A DNA stretch of 58,220 nucleotides from Candidatus Gastranaerophilales bacterium (GCA_944324255.1 CALUVM010000012.1:1-58220); one strand, 5' to 3'. Shown: positions 45,597 through 53,957, numbered from the stretch's first letter. The notes: generated by a model from the letters alone, not told the origin. Numbers and translations are program-made.

Positions 45597-45929
45597 ATGC
45601 CAAAAATACCACCAATCAGCGGTGCAGATTCTTTTATTGCGCAAAAGTTGGCTCAACTCAAAATGGATACTGCCTATGCGGCTGTCATGGGTGATTACAA
45701 AGCTTTTAAGACTGCGCAAAAACAGTATGCTAAAATTGCTGTTGATAATTTTGAGCTGGCATCTTCTTTAAAATCGCCTCAGGTTAAAAATGTGCCGTTG
45801 TTTTCAAGGGTTGGTCTTAATATGTTAAAATGTTTTTTATTAAACAAGCTAAGAATTAAGACCCCGGAAGAAAAGCGGTTAAAACAACTTGGCAGAGAAG
45901 CCCGTGCAAAATCTTATATTAAAGTCTAA
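45597..45929 (+). CDS. Hypothetical helical protein
   Basis: A 110-residue basic protein predicted mostly helical, with no signal peptide or clear membrane segment. AAGGG precedes the ATG. It follows serS by 17 bp and shares its strand, so it may be cotranscribed. Its stop overlaps the convergent gene by 4 bp. No family is recognised. Confidence 0.6.
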   Translation: MPKIPPISGADSFIAQKLAQLKMDTAYAAVMGDYKAFKTAQKQYAKIAVDNFELASSLKSPQVKNVPLFSRVGLNMLKCFLLNKLRIKTPEEKRLKQLGREARAKSYIKV

Positions 45930-46354
45930 TAAGCTTTTATCAGAAAGATTTTTATACCTTTATCAAGCCTTTCGACTCTTTTAACATATCTGTAGTCGGC
46001 AAGGCTTGTAAGTATTAATGCAACAGCCGGTTTTTTGCCGGTCATTTTAGAGTAGTAAAGCGATTGACCAATTGACTCTGCCCATTTTTTTGCGAAATCA
46101 AATTCTATTGCATAATCTTTTGCAAGACAGTCAACTCTGGTTAAATCCCATAAAATTGCTTCTTTACGTCCAAAATCCGATGTACACCACTGGTTAACAT
46201 AGTAGGATTCGACCTGATTAGGCATCATAGTCTGGGTTTCGTACCATTTTTGAGGAACGTAATTCAGCCCGAGATAATAAATTCCGCTTGCCATAAGAAA
46301 GAAAATTATCAGAAAACGAATTATGGTATTGTTAGATTTTTTCCGGCGAGCCAT
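45926..46354 (-). CDS. Membrane-anchored PD-(D/E)XK-like protein
   Basis: A 142-residue protein with a basic start (MARRKKS), one membrane helix (about 12-30), and an outward domain. The block WDLTRVDCLAKDYAIEFDFAKKW followed by ESIGQSLYYSKMTGKKPAVALIL has the D...E-x-D...K-W...Q-x-x-x-Y arrangement of a known group of small nuclease-fold hypothetical proteins. Its ATG overlaps the end of the decarboxylase gene by 23 bp, so it is translated with it. No catalytic role shown; nuclease fold is inference. Confidence 0.65.
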   Translation of the reverse strand: MARRKKSNNTIIRFLIIFFLMASGIYYLGLNYVPQKWYETQTMMPNQVESYYVNQWCTSDFGRKEAILWDLTRVDCLAKDYAIEFDFAKKWAESIGQSLYYSKMTGKKPAVALILTSLADYRYVKRVERLDKGIKIFLIKAY

Positions 46355-47816
46355 TTTCTTTTACCACCTCCAAAACTTCATAGTCATTCAGATATGGTAA
46401 ATGTTCTTCTGTAATAAGTTCACCCGGAAGCAGAATAGAAATTCCCGGAGGGCATTCCGCAATTACTTCGGCAGAAATTCTGCCAACAGCTTCTTCTTTT
46501 CTTATTGTTTCTTTTTCTGCATAAAATGCATCCCTCAAACTCATTTTTATTTGAGGTTCAAGCATCGGCATATGTTTACGTTTTTCTAAATAGTAAATAT
46601 CTTTGTATCCGCCTGAGGCAATTTTTTCTAAGGAATCTGCAAGATATTTGAAATCGGAGTGTGAATTTCCGAGGTTACAGAGTATTAAAACTCCTATATC
46701 AGAAGCGGATTCTACTTCTATATTAAAATCAATTTCAAGAATCGACTCGAGTCTTTTACCTGAAAGACCGTCAACTTTTATAAATACTTTTGTAACATCT
46801 GTCATATAACCAAAATCAGACTTGAGCTGATGGAGGTTCGGAATATTATCCAATCTTGTTCTTAAGTATTTAGCATTTTTTACAGCTCTTTCTAAAGCTG
46901 CCTGACCGGATTTTGATTCTAAGTTTGCTCTTGCAGCGTCAAGGCTTGCCAGAAGTAATAATGAAGGGCTTGTTGTATGCAGAAGTTTAAGTGCTTTTTC
47001 TACAGCTTTGTCATCTAAAATAGAATCCTTTGCTATATGAAGCATTGAACTCTGGCTCATACTTCCGCCGGTTTTGTGAAGTGAATGAACAACAGCGTCT
47101 GCGCCCAGTTTAAGAGCTGTTTCCGGAAGATATTTGCTGAAGTTCCACAAACAACCGTGAGCTTCGTCAACTACGAGAGGAACTCCATATTTTTTACAAA
47201 CTGTACTGATTGATTTAATATCAGATACAACACCTTCGTAAGTCGGATTTGTAATCCAAACCAGCCCCGTATCCGGATTTTCTTGAAGAAGCTTTTCTAT
47301 TTTTGAAGCATCAAGATTTCCCCAGATTGACCAGTCCTCAATCTGATTCGGGCATACCCAGATAGGTTCTGCACCTGAAATCATTAGTCCGGTTAAAGCT
47401 GATCTATGGCAGTTTCTGTTAATAATAACTTTTTGTCCTTTTTTAGTCAAAGCCATTGCAATTGCAAGGTTTCCGGCAGTAGAACCGTTAAGTAAAAAGA
47501 AGGTTCTTTTTGCGCCGAAAGCTTGTGCTGCAAGTTCCTGTGCTTCTTTAATCGGACCTGTTGCAGGATGAAGAGTCCCCAGATTGTCAAATTCATCTGT
47601 TGTGTCAATATTTAAAACTTTATCTCCGACAAGTTTTCTAAAATCTTTAAAAATCGCTTTACCCTTTGTATGTCCCGGTATATGGAACTGGTATGTAGGG
47701 TTTTCATAAGCATTTTTTAAAGCCTCCACAATAGGAGCTTTGACTTTTATATTGTCGTTTTCTGTATATTTTCCGGTTTGTTTAACCTGTTGTTTTGCCA
47801 CTAATCTTTCCTTCAT
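46332..47816 (-). CDS. PLP-dependent Orn/Lys/Arg decarboxylase
   Basis: The 494-residue protein belongs to the fold-type I decarboxylases of the YaaO/SpeA-like group: QFHIPGHTKGKA at the N-terminus, LLNGSTAGNLAIA, VDEAHG, and the PLP lysine in SLHKTGG (about residues 227-233). The C-terminal domain ends the protein with LLPGELITEEHLPYLND. It decarboxylates arginine, lysine or ornithine to a di- or polyamine; which one is not readable. The only genes on its side are itself and the small membrane protein. An inverted repeat lies upstream. Confidence 0.9.
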   Translation of the reverse strand: MKERLVAKQQVKQTGKYTENDNIKVKAPIVEALKNAYENPTYQFHIPGHTKGKAIFKDFRKLVGDKVLNIDTTDEFDNLGTLHPATGPIKEAQELAAQAFGAKRTFFLLNGSTAGNLAIAMALTKKGQKVIINRNCHRSALTGLMISGAEPIWVCPNQIEDWSIWGNLDASKIEKLLQENPDTGLVWITNPTYEGVVSDIKSISTVCKKYGVPLVVDEAHGCLWNFSKYLPETALKLGADAVVHSLHKTGGSMSQSSMLHIAKDSILDDKAVEKALKLLHTTSPSLLLLASLDAARANLESKSGQAALERAVKNAKYLRTRLDNIPNLHQLKSDFGYMTDVTKVFIKVDGLSGKRLESILEIDFNIEVESASDIGVLILCNLGNSHSDFKYLADSLEKIASGGYKDIYYLEKRKHMPMLEPQIKMSLRDAFYAEKETIRKEEAVGRISAEVIAECPPGISILLPGELITEEHLPYLNDYEVLEVVKENGSPEKI

Positions 47817-47843
47817 TATTCACTAAGGAATATAATACTCTAA

Positions 47844-47879
47844 AAAAATAATTTTTGCTATATGGCAAAAATTATTTTT
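47844..47879. promoter_or_regulatory. 15-bp inverted repeat between divergent genes
   Basis: A perfect inverted repeat AAAAATAATTTTTGC / GCAAAAATTATTTTT (47844-47858 and 47865-47879) with a 6-nt centre lies in the 104-bp gap between two divergently read genes. It cannot be a downstream terminator for either, so an operator or an mRNA leader hairpin is more likely. A TATTAT on the minus strand near 47832 could be the decarboxylase -10. Confidence 0.5.
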
Positions 47880-47920
47880 ACGGTTTTTTATAAATTCAGC
47901 ATTAATACAGGAGAAAACAG

Positions 47921-48526
47921 ATGAAAACCAGAATTATCGGACCGGTAGACAAATTTACAAATAATTTTACAAAATACGGAAGAGAAAGAAACAACTTGAT
48001 TTCCGAGCTTAAACAAATAGGAATTAATCATATAAGAGAACGTAAACTTCCAAATAATTCCAGAGTAATGGTTTGCTATAAAGATAAAGCATCATCAAGA
48101 GTTGAATATGCTTTTAAAGTTAATCCCGACCTATCCTTAGAACAAAAAGAATATCGCTCTTCGACAATATTTTCACCGGTTAGAACTGTAATAAAAAATA
48201 TTTCCCGCATCTTCGCTGATAATAAAGGAAAAGAGATTAAACAAGAAGAAAAAATCGTTAAATATATCAATGATGTTCCGGTCTATACTTCATATTCTGT
48301 TAATAAAGGAAATCACAGTAAGAAAATACAAGTAGCTGCCAATCAATATAACCTTACAGATACGAAAGGGCAGGCAGGGCAGTCTATCAGAAAAATTACC
48401 GAATTTAATGAAAAAAAAGGAAACAAAATTAACAGCTATTCTTGTAAAGAAATGACTGACGGAACAAGAAAATACGAAAAAAATATTGATGGCGTTGAAT
48501 ACAGTTTCACAACTAACCACTCTTGA
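47921..48526 (+). CDS. Hypothetical protein
   Basis: A 201-residue basic, Asn/Lys-rich protein with AGGAG nine bases before its ATG. The N-terminal part (IIGPVDKF...) is followed by alternating strands (RVMVCYKDK, VEYAFKVNPDLSL) and a later repeat of the same type (VEYSFTTNHS). No signal peptide and no known family. It is divergent from the decarboxylase, with an inverted repeat between them, and lies upstream of glgA, whose promoter overlaps its end. Confidence 0.55.
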   Translation: MKTRIIGPVDKFTNNFTKYGRERNNLISELKQIGINHIRERKLPNNSRVMVCYKDKASSRVEYAFKVNPDLSLEQKEYRSSTIFSPVRTVIKNISRIFADNKGKEIKQEEKIVKYINDVPVYTSYSVNKGNHSKKIQVAANQYNLTDTKGQAGQSIRKITEFNEKKGNKINSYSCKEMTDGTRKYEKNIDGVEYSFTTNHS

Positions 48527-48551
48527 TTTTTCTCTGTGAGGATTCTATAAT
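48523..48551 (+). promoter_or_regulatory. glgA promoter
   Basis: TTGATT (48523-48528) and TATAAT (48546-48551) with a 17-bp spacer. The -35 box overlaps the end of the previous gene. Confidence 0.65.
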
Positions 48552-48585
48552 CCCATGTAAAGAGAGAGTTTCAGGAGTATAGTTT

Positions 48586-50025
48586 ATGAAAATTTTGTTT
48601 GCTTCAGCGGAAGTTGCCCCTTTTTCCAAAGCCGGCGGTTTATCTGATGTTGTCGGAAGTTTACCTAAATTTTTGGAAAAGGATGCCGAAATTGCTATTT
48701 TTACCCCGCTTCACGGCTGTATTGATATGAATAAGTGGGGAATAAAAGAGCTTGAGAATTCGGAAATGTGGATAACTTTCGGCTATTCTCCTCAAAAGTT
48801 TAAGCTTTTTATGTGCAAACTCCCTTCAACAAATATCAATGTCTTTTTTGTCCAAAATGACTGGTATTTTACCTGCTTTAACGAAGTTTACCCGAAATGG
48901 CTTGACCCTCGTTATGAGCACGAAAGATATATAGCTTTTTCTCTTGCAACTTTAGAATACGCAAAGCAGCTTAATTTCAGAGCCGATATAATCCATTCTA
49001 ACGACTGGCACACTGCTATGATTCCTCTCTATATCAAAGCAAATTACAAGTTTGATGAATTCTGGTCAAAAACTAAAAATGTATTCGAAATCCACAATCT
49101 AGCTTATCAGGGTGTCTGGTTTGAAGATATTCTGGATTTTGCAAATATGAGAAAAGATATTGTCTATAATGAATGGGGCTGCGAACACTACGGGCGTGTA
49201 AACTGGATGAAAGGCGCAATCAACTATTCAGATAAAATAGTTGTTGTTTCTCCTAACTATGCTCACGAAATTTTAACGGGAGAATACGGAGAGGGTATGG
49301 ACTATACTCTAAGAGGGCACACCGATAAGATTGTCGGAATCCTTAACGGCATAGATTATGATGTCTTTAATCCGAAAACCGATAAAAATATTTTCAAAAA
49401 CTATGATATTAATTCACTTGAAAATAAAGAAGAAAATAAAAAACGGATTCTGGAAAACTTCGGGCTTAAATATAATCCGACCAGACCGCTTATCGGGTTT
49501 GTTTCCCGTCTTGTTGACCAGAAAGGTCTTGACTTAATCCGTCAGGTTGAAGGTGATTTACAGCATCTCGATGCGGATTTTATTTTCTTAGGTTCGGGAG
49601 ATAAAGACTATGAAAATCTCTTAATCTGGCTTTCCAATAATACTCCTAATATCAGGGCTTATGTGGGATATAAACCTGATGTTGCAAATCAAATTTATGC
49701 AGGCTCAGACTTTTTCTTAATGCCTTCCAAATTTGAACCTTGCGGACTTTCTCAGCTTATCGCAATGAGATACGGTTCTTTGCCGATAGTCAGAGCAACC
49801 GGAGGGTTGGAAAACACAGTTACGGGCTATCCGCTTGATAACTCAACAGGTTTCAAGTTCTGGGGTTATGATGGCTGGGCGATGAAGGATGCTATTCTCT
49901 GCGCAATGAATGTTTATAAAGATAAATACACCCTTAATGCTATGAGAACAAGTGCTATGAAAGCAGATTTCAGCTGGAAAGAAAGTGCTAAAAAATACCT
50001 CGAGATGTATAAATCTCTGGTATAA
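48586..50025 (+). CDS. glgA: Glycogen (starch) synthase
   Basis: GlgA extends glycogen from ADP-glucose. The 479-residue protein has the N-terminal KAGGLSDVVGSLP loop, HSNDWHTAMIPLY, GRVNWMKGAI, VSRLVDQKGLDL, and the C-terminal PSKFEPCGLSQLIAMRYG block that binds the donor. All are diagnostic of GT5. AGGAG precedes the ATG. Storage of glycogen fits the clade suggested. The end of the gene contains the purM -10 box. Confidence 0.97.
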   Translation: MKILFASAEVAPFSKAGGLSDVVGSLPKFLEKDAEIAIFTPLHGCIDMNKWGIKELENSEMWITFGYSPQKFKLFMCKLPSTNINVFFVQNDWYFTCFNEVYPKWLDPRYEHERYIAFSLATLEYAKQLNFRADIIHSNDWHTAMIPLYIKANYKFDEFWSKTKNVFEIHNLAYQGVWFEDILDFANMRKDIVYNEWGCEHYGRVNWMKGAINYSDKIVVVSPNYAHEILTGEYGEGMDYTLRGHTDKIVGILNGIDYDVFNPKTDKNIFKNYDINSLENKEENKKRILENFGLKYNPTRPLIGFVSRLVDQKGLDLIRQVEGDLQHLDADFIFLGSGDKDYENLLIWLSNNTPNIRAYVGYKPDVANQIYAGSDFFLMPSKFEPCGLSQLIAMRYGSLPIVRATGGLENTVTGYPLDNSTGFKFWGYDGWAMKDAILCAMNVYKDKYTLNAMRTSAMKADFSWKESAKKYLEMYKSLV

Positions 50026-50032
50026 TATTTTT
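50018..50032 (+). promoter_or_regulatory. Extended -10 promoter for leaderless purM, inside glgA
   Basis: TGGTATAAT (50018-50026) overlaps the last codons and stop of glgA. Six bases separate it from the purM ATG. Confidence 0.6.
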
Positions 50033-50917
50033 ATGAACAACTTGTATGAAAAATCAGGTGTAAATCTTAGTGAAGCTCGTGAGCTTGAAAGAAAAATATC
50101 TTCAATTGGCGATAATATAGGGAGATTTGCAGGAATAAACGGGAATATTGTTTCGACCTGCGACGGAATCGGAACAAAAATTATCCCGCTCTATAAAAGA
50201 GGGTTGTATAAAACTATTGCTCAAGATTTAGCAGCCGCAAACCTCAATGATTTAGCAGCATCGGGAGCTAAAGTCCTGGGTTTTTTGGACTATATAGCCG
50301 TTTATAAGCTTGAGAGCGAAAGAATATCTCAAATTATTCTGGAGCTTGCAAATATATTAAAAGAGCATTCCTGCCCTCTTCTTGGGGGTGAAACAGCTGA
50401 AACGCCGGATTTAATAACAGAAGGAAATATTGATATCTCCGGTTTTGTAATAGGAGAGGGTAATGGAGTAAATAGTATTAACCTTAAAGAAGGAGATTTG
50501 ATAATAGGGCTAAAATCCAGCGGAGTCCACGCAAACGGGTTTTCGCTTGTAAGAAAGTTTTATACTGACGGTATGTTATCGGAAAAAGAATTTGAAGAAA
50601 CGCTTAAACCTTCATATATTTATTATTCAAAAGTCTTAAAACTCTGGGAAAAAGGGCTTATTAAAGCAGCCGCCAATATTACCGGAGGCGGAATATATTC
50701 AAATCTCAAACGTGTTGTTCCGGAGTTTGAACTTGACCCTAACTCATTTGAAAAAATCCCCGTTTTAGAAAAGTTAAAAGAACTCACAGGGGAAGAAGAG
50801 TTTTATCAGGTATTTAATCCGGGAATAGGCTTCTGCCTGGCAGCGGAAAGTTTCAGCGAGGATATAAAACAGATTTGCGGCGAATTTTCACCGAGAATAA
50901 TCGGGAGGGTATTATGA
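50033..50917 (+). CDS. purM: Phosphoribosylaminoimidazole synthetase (AIR synthetase)
   Basis: PurM closes the imidazole ring of FGAM to AIR. The 294-residue protein has CDGIGTK, AAANLNDLAASGA, the LLGGETAETPD block, SSGVHANGFSL and NITGGGI. It is shorter than the usual 340 or so residues. The ATG at 50033 is chosen because the longer frame runs through the glgA stop. It overlaps purN by 4 bp (ATGA). Confidence 0.93.
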   Translation: MNNLYEKSGVNLSEARELERKISSIGDNIGRFAGINGNIVSTCDGIGTKIIPLYKRGLYKTIAQDLAAANLNDLAASGAKVLGFLDYIAVYKLESERISQIILELANILKEHSCPLLGGETAETPDLITEGNIDISGFVIGEGNGVNSINLKEGDLIIGLKSSGVHANGFSLVRKFYTDGMLSEKEFEETLKPSYIYYSKVLKLWEKGLIKAAANITGGGIYSNLKRVVPEFELDPNSFEKIPVLEKLKELTGEEEFYQVFNPGIGFCLAAESFSEDIKQICGEFSPRIIGRVL

Positions 50918-51537
50918 AAAAACTTGCTATTCTCGGCTCAGGCTTCGGTTCAAATTTTGAAGCTGTTGCAAGATATCTTAAAGATGCAGAGATTACCTGT
51001 ATTTCGGATAAACCGGATGCATATATTCTAAAAAGGGCAGAGTATTTGAATATTCCGGCTCTTGTTCTTACTTTAGATGAGATGGAAAAATATTTTAGCG
51101 AAAACAAATTTGACCTTGTTGCGCTGGCAGGATTTATGAGAATTATTCCGGAAAATATTCTATCCAAAATGGGTAGATGCATAAATCTTCATCCGTCGAT
51201 TCTTCCTGCATTCAAAGGTAAAGATGCCATAAAGCAGGCTTACCTATACGGCGTCAAAGTGACGGGGATAACTATCCACGAAGTCACTCCGGAACTTGAT
51301 TCAGGCAGAATTATTGCGCAATACCCTGTTATAATTAATGATTCAATGCACTATGACGAGCTGGAAGAAACAATCCATAGGGTTGAACATATAATTTATC
51401 CTCAGGTTATAGAGAAATTATTAAACAATGCTCCCGTTGAATATGGGGTAAGTTTCGGAAACTGCGGGGGTAGGGGTAAATGTGAGGATGTATGCGGGGG
51501 TAAATGTAAAGAGTGCGGCGGAGGGTGTGAAGGATGA
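50914..51537 (+). CDS. purN: Phosphoribosylglycinamide formyltransferase with Cys-rich tail
   Basis: PurN formylates GAR with formyl-tetrahydrofolate. The 207-residue product (ATG 50914) has GSGFGSNFEAV, the catalytic NLHPSILPAFKG (Asn and His) and the HEVTPELDSG Asp, and a complete core to about residue 180. The last 24 or so residues (from GNCGG) hold six Cys and many Gly, quite unlike PurN. The DNA there repeats GGGGTAAAT and G-rich words. An alternative longer start at 50875 (TTG) is not needed: GGGAGGG precedes 50914. Overlaps purM and purD by 4 bp. Confidence 0.95.
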   Translation: MKKLAILGSGFGSNFEAVARYLKDAEITCISDKPDAYILKRAEYLNIPALVLTLDEMEKYFSENKFDLVALAGFMRIIPENILSKMGRCINLHPSILPAFKGKDAIKQAYLYGVKVTGITIHEVTPELDSGRIIAQYPVIINDSMHYDELEETIHRVEHIIYPQVIEKLLNNAPVEYGVSFGNCGGRGKCEDVCGGKCKECGGGCEG

Positions 51538-52724
51538 ATGTGCTGGTAATAGGTTCCGGCGGGCGTGAACACGCTATCTGCAAAGCCCTCAAAAAGTCCA
51601 AACTTCTTGATAAGCTCTATATTGCTTCATCTCCGGTTTTCAAGGAAGCTGTTGATATCCGGTTTTCAAGCTATGAGGAGCTTGCACAAAAATGTAAAGC
51701 GCTCCAGATTGATATTGTTATTGTCGGACCGGAAGCCCCGATTTGCGACGGGATTGCAGATATTTTCAAAAAACATAAAATAAATATTATTGCTCCGACT
51801 AAAAAATGGTCTAATCTTGAATCCTCAAAACTTGTCGCAAAACAGCTTATGAGCCATTATTCAATAAATAACGCTCCTATAATAAAAGCGCCTTCAAGAT
51901 TTCCGCTTGTCCTGAAAGCAGACGGACTATGCGGAGGAAAGGGAGTAAAAATTATTTACTCTATGGATGAGCTTGTAACTCAGATGGAAAAATTAAAAGC
52001 TGATTTCCCCGAAGGTGCAAAAAGAATCTTTATGGAAGAATACCTTGAAGGAGTAGAACTTTCCCTGATTTCGCTCTGGGACGGGAAAAGTTTGCTTCAT
52101 TTTCCTCCGGCAAGAGATTTTAAGCGTCTTAGCCTGTCAAAAGATTCTCCAAATACAGGCGGAATGGGCTCGTATTGTCCTGTAGAGCTTACGGAAGTTC
52201 AGCAGGACAGATTAGATTTGTATAAAACAAAGCTTAATTTTATGCTATCTGATGAAAAAGCAGACTTTATCGGGTTTATTTATTCGGGCTTAATCTGGGC
52301 AAAAAATGCCTGGTATGTGCTTGAATATAATATGCGTCCGGGAGATCCTGAAACACAATCTATTCTCAATCAGCTTGATACAGATTTACTTTATATTCTA
52401 AATGCCGCAATTTATCAGAAACTGGATGAAATTAAGCTCCGGCTGAAAAACGGTGTTTCCGCTACCCTTGTTGTTGCTTCAGACGGCTATCCGCAGCAAC
52501 CTAAAGATGGGAATTTAATAGAGTTTCCGGAGGATAAAGAAATTGTTGTACATTATTCGGGAGTTGAATTAAAAAATGAAAAACTCTATTCAAAAGGCGG
52601 GCGGAATCTTTCGATTACGACTTCTGCCGGAGATTTGAATACGGCTTTCAACAGGCTTTACTCATATTCTGATAAAATCCGGATGGAGAATAAGTATGTA
52701 AGAGAAGGCTTGCCGAAGAATTAG
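51534..52724 (+). CDS. purD: Phosphoribosylamine-glycine ligase (GAR synthetase)
   Basis: PurD makes GAR from phosphoribosylamine, glycine and ATP. The 396-residue ATP-grasp protein has VIGSGGREHAI at the start, GPEAPICDGI, the LKADGLCGGKGV grasp loop, NTGGMGSYCP and NMRPGDPETQ. It is a little shorter than usual but complete. The ATG overlaps the purN stop, closing a purM-purN-purD operon. A GGAGGG eight bases upstream serves as ribosome site. Confidence 0.97.
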   Translation: MNVLVIGSGGREHAICKALKKSKLLDKLYIASSPVFKEAVDIRFSSYEELAQKCKALQIDIVIVGPEAPICDGIADIFKKHKINIIAPTKKWSNLESSKLVAKQLMSHYSINNAPIIKAPSRFPLVLKADGLCGGKGVKIIYSMDELVTQMEKLKADFPEGAKRIFMEEYLEGVELSLISLWDGKSLLHFPPARDFKRLSLSKDSPNTGGMGSYCPVELTEVQQDRLDLYKTKLNFMLSDEKADFIGFIYSGLIWAKNAWYVLEYNMRPGDPETQSILNQLDTDLLYILNAAIYQKLDEIKLRLKNGVSATLVVASDGYPQQPKDGNLIEFPEDKEIVVHYSGVELKNEKLYSKGGRNLSITTSAGDLNTAFNRLYSYSDKIRMENKYVREGLPKN

Positions 52725-52740
52725 TAATGAATAAAATTTT

Positions 52741-52961
52741 CTCCATCTTCTGCGAGAAGGCTGGAGATTAGTTGGGCGGTTTTGCTCTCCTCTTAGGAGA
52801 GGGAGAATATCAGGCATTTTTCGGTAGAAAAATGCAGCGTTGCGTGTTTTCTTTTTCTTTTCATACTTTTCTTTTTCTTTGCCTCGCAAATAAAGAAAAA
52901 GAAAAGTACAAGCAAAATTGAGAATAAAATGTACGCTTTATTGTTGGGCTGAAAGCCCAAC
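52741..52961. repeat. Array of five different hairpins downstream of purD
   Basis: No gene lies in 52725-53013. In order: CTCCA/TGGAG with inner CTTCT/AGAAG (52741-52766); CTCTCCT/AGGAGAG, 3-nt loop (52785-52801); GCATTTTTC/GAAAAATGC, 4-nt loop (52814-52835); a 17-bp perfect T/C-rich stem (52864-52880 with 52892-52908); and GTTGGGCT/AGCCCAAC, 3-nt loop (52943-52961). The left copy of the GC-rich repeat follows. Confidence 0.85.
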
Positions 52962-52972
52962 CTACTGACTTA

Positions 52973-53009
52973 CTCCCTCTCCTGCGGGGAGGGCTGGGGT
53001 GGGGGTTGA
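52973..53009 (-). repeat. Left inverted GC-rich repeat flanking DUF559 gene
   Basis: Read on the minus strand, this 37-bp segment matches 53370-53406 at 33 of 37 positions. It contains an inner stem CCCTC/GAGGG. A third, looser copy is at 21649-21687. Confidence 0.92.
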
Positions 53010-53013
53010 TTTA

Positions 53014-53028
53014 TGCTAAAATAAATAT
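53014..53028 (+). promoter_or_regulatory. Extended -10 promoter for leaderless DUF559 gene
   Basis: TGCTAAAAT (53014-53022), six bases, then ATG. It lies inside the inverted-repeat cassette, so the gene carries its own promoter. Confidence 0.65.
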
Positions 53029-53373
53029 ATGAACAACATAGATTTAGCACGAAGATTACGTAAAAATTTAACGTCGCAAGAACGAATATTGTGGCAGTTA
53101 TTTAGAAATCATAATTTTTACGGATATGAAATAAGACGCCAATCACCAATTGGGAAATATATTGTTGATTTTGTTTGCAGAGAAAAGAAAATAATAATTG
53201 AGATTGACGGCGGACAGCATAACACTCCTGATAATATATTAGCTGATGAACAAAGAACAAAGTACCTTGAAGCAAAAGGATATAAAGTTATAAGATTTTG
53301 GAATAACGAAATTATAAAAAATATCGACGGAGTTTATCAAAAATTGAAAAATGAGTTTGGAATAATAAATTAA
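53029..53373 (+). CDS. DUF559 (Vsr-like) endonuclease-domain protein
   Basis: A 114-residue protein of the DUF559 family (PF04480), related to very-short-patch repair endonucleases with a PD-(D/E)XK-type core: LTSQERILWQLFRN, IRRQSPIGKYIVDFVC with the catalytic Asp, IIIEIDGGQH (E, D, H) and YKVIRFWNNEI. Complete. It is enclosed by two inverted GC-rich repeats; the right one overlaps its stop codon. DNA cleavage is a family expectation. The arrangement suggests it is tied to the repeats. Confidence 0.92.
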   Translation: MNNIDLARRLRKNLTSQERILWQLFRNHNFYGYEIRRQSPIGKYIVDFVCREKKIIIEIDGGQHNTPDNILADEQRTKYLEAKGYKVIRFWNNEIIKNIDGVYQKLKNEFGIIN

Positions 53374-53406
53374 CCCCCTCCCCAACCCTCCCCGCAGGAG
53401 AGGGTG
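53370..53406 (+). repeat. Right inverted GC-rich repeat flanking DUF559 gene
   Basis: Partner of 52973-53009 (33 of 37 matches). Its first bases include the TAA of the DUF559 gene. Reads CCCTCCCC-GCA-GGAGAGGG at its core. Confidence 0.92.
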
Positions 53407-53414
53407 AAATATTA

Positions 53415-53957
53415 TCAGTTATAATACCCCATTCCGACTTTTTTACCTTCTTCGCTGTAGCGGGCATACTTTATATTATCTGCTTCTTCTGCTTTAAGCT
53501 CTGCAATATATGTGTTTGAGGCTTTAAAAAATCTTGAGATATTTGAGTCTGTTTTCCAGGAATCTCCAAGAGCACTTTTCAGGCTGTTTATAATATCTTC
53601 CGGCTCACCTTTAAAAATAAGCCCAAGACATTTATCCCCCATAACATCCATAATTTTATCCATATGTTTTGAAAACGAATCAAGAATATCTCTTGTATAA
53701 ATGGGATACGGTGTTTTTGACTGCACCTGACATAGCAAGACGTTCAGACTGGACATAATATTTTCTTCATTAATAGTCGCTAGTTCCCTCATTGTTTCAG
53801 CAACCGAATGGTTAGCTTTAACAGGAATAAGGGTTCCTCTGTCAAGCAAAATACCATCTTCCGCAAAGACATCTGCCTGCTGCTGATTTTTATAATCTTC
53901 AATCATTTTTGTCCAGTCAATATAATTAGTTCCCGGAACTGTTGAAACCGCAACCAT
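53415..53957 (-). CDS. Hypothetical protein
   Basis: A 180-residue helical, acidic protein without a signal peptide or membrane segment. GGCGGAG sits about 10 bases before the ATG. No family is recognised. The stop lies 9 bp from the right DUF559 repeat. Codon use matches the surroundings. Confidence 0.55.
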   Translation of the reverse strand: MVAVSTVPGTNYIDWTKMIEDYKNQQQADVFAEDGILLDRGTLIPVKANHSVAETMRELATINEENIMSSLNVLLCQVQSKTPYPIYTRDILDSFSKHMDKIMDVMGDKCLGLIFKGEPEDIINSLKSALGDSWKTDSNISRFFKASNTYIAELKAEEADNIKYARYSEEGKKVGMGYYN

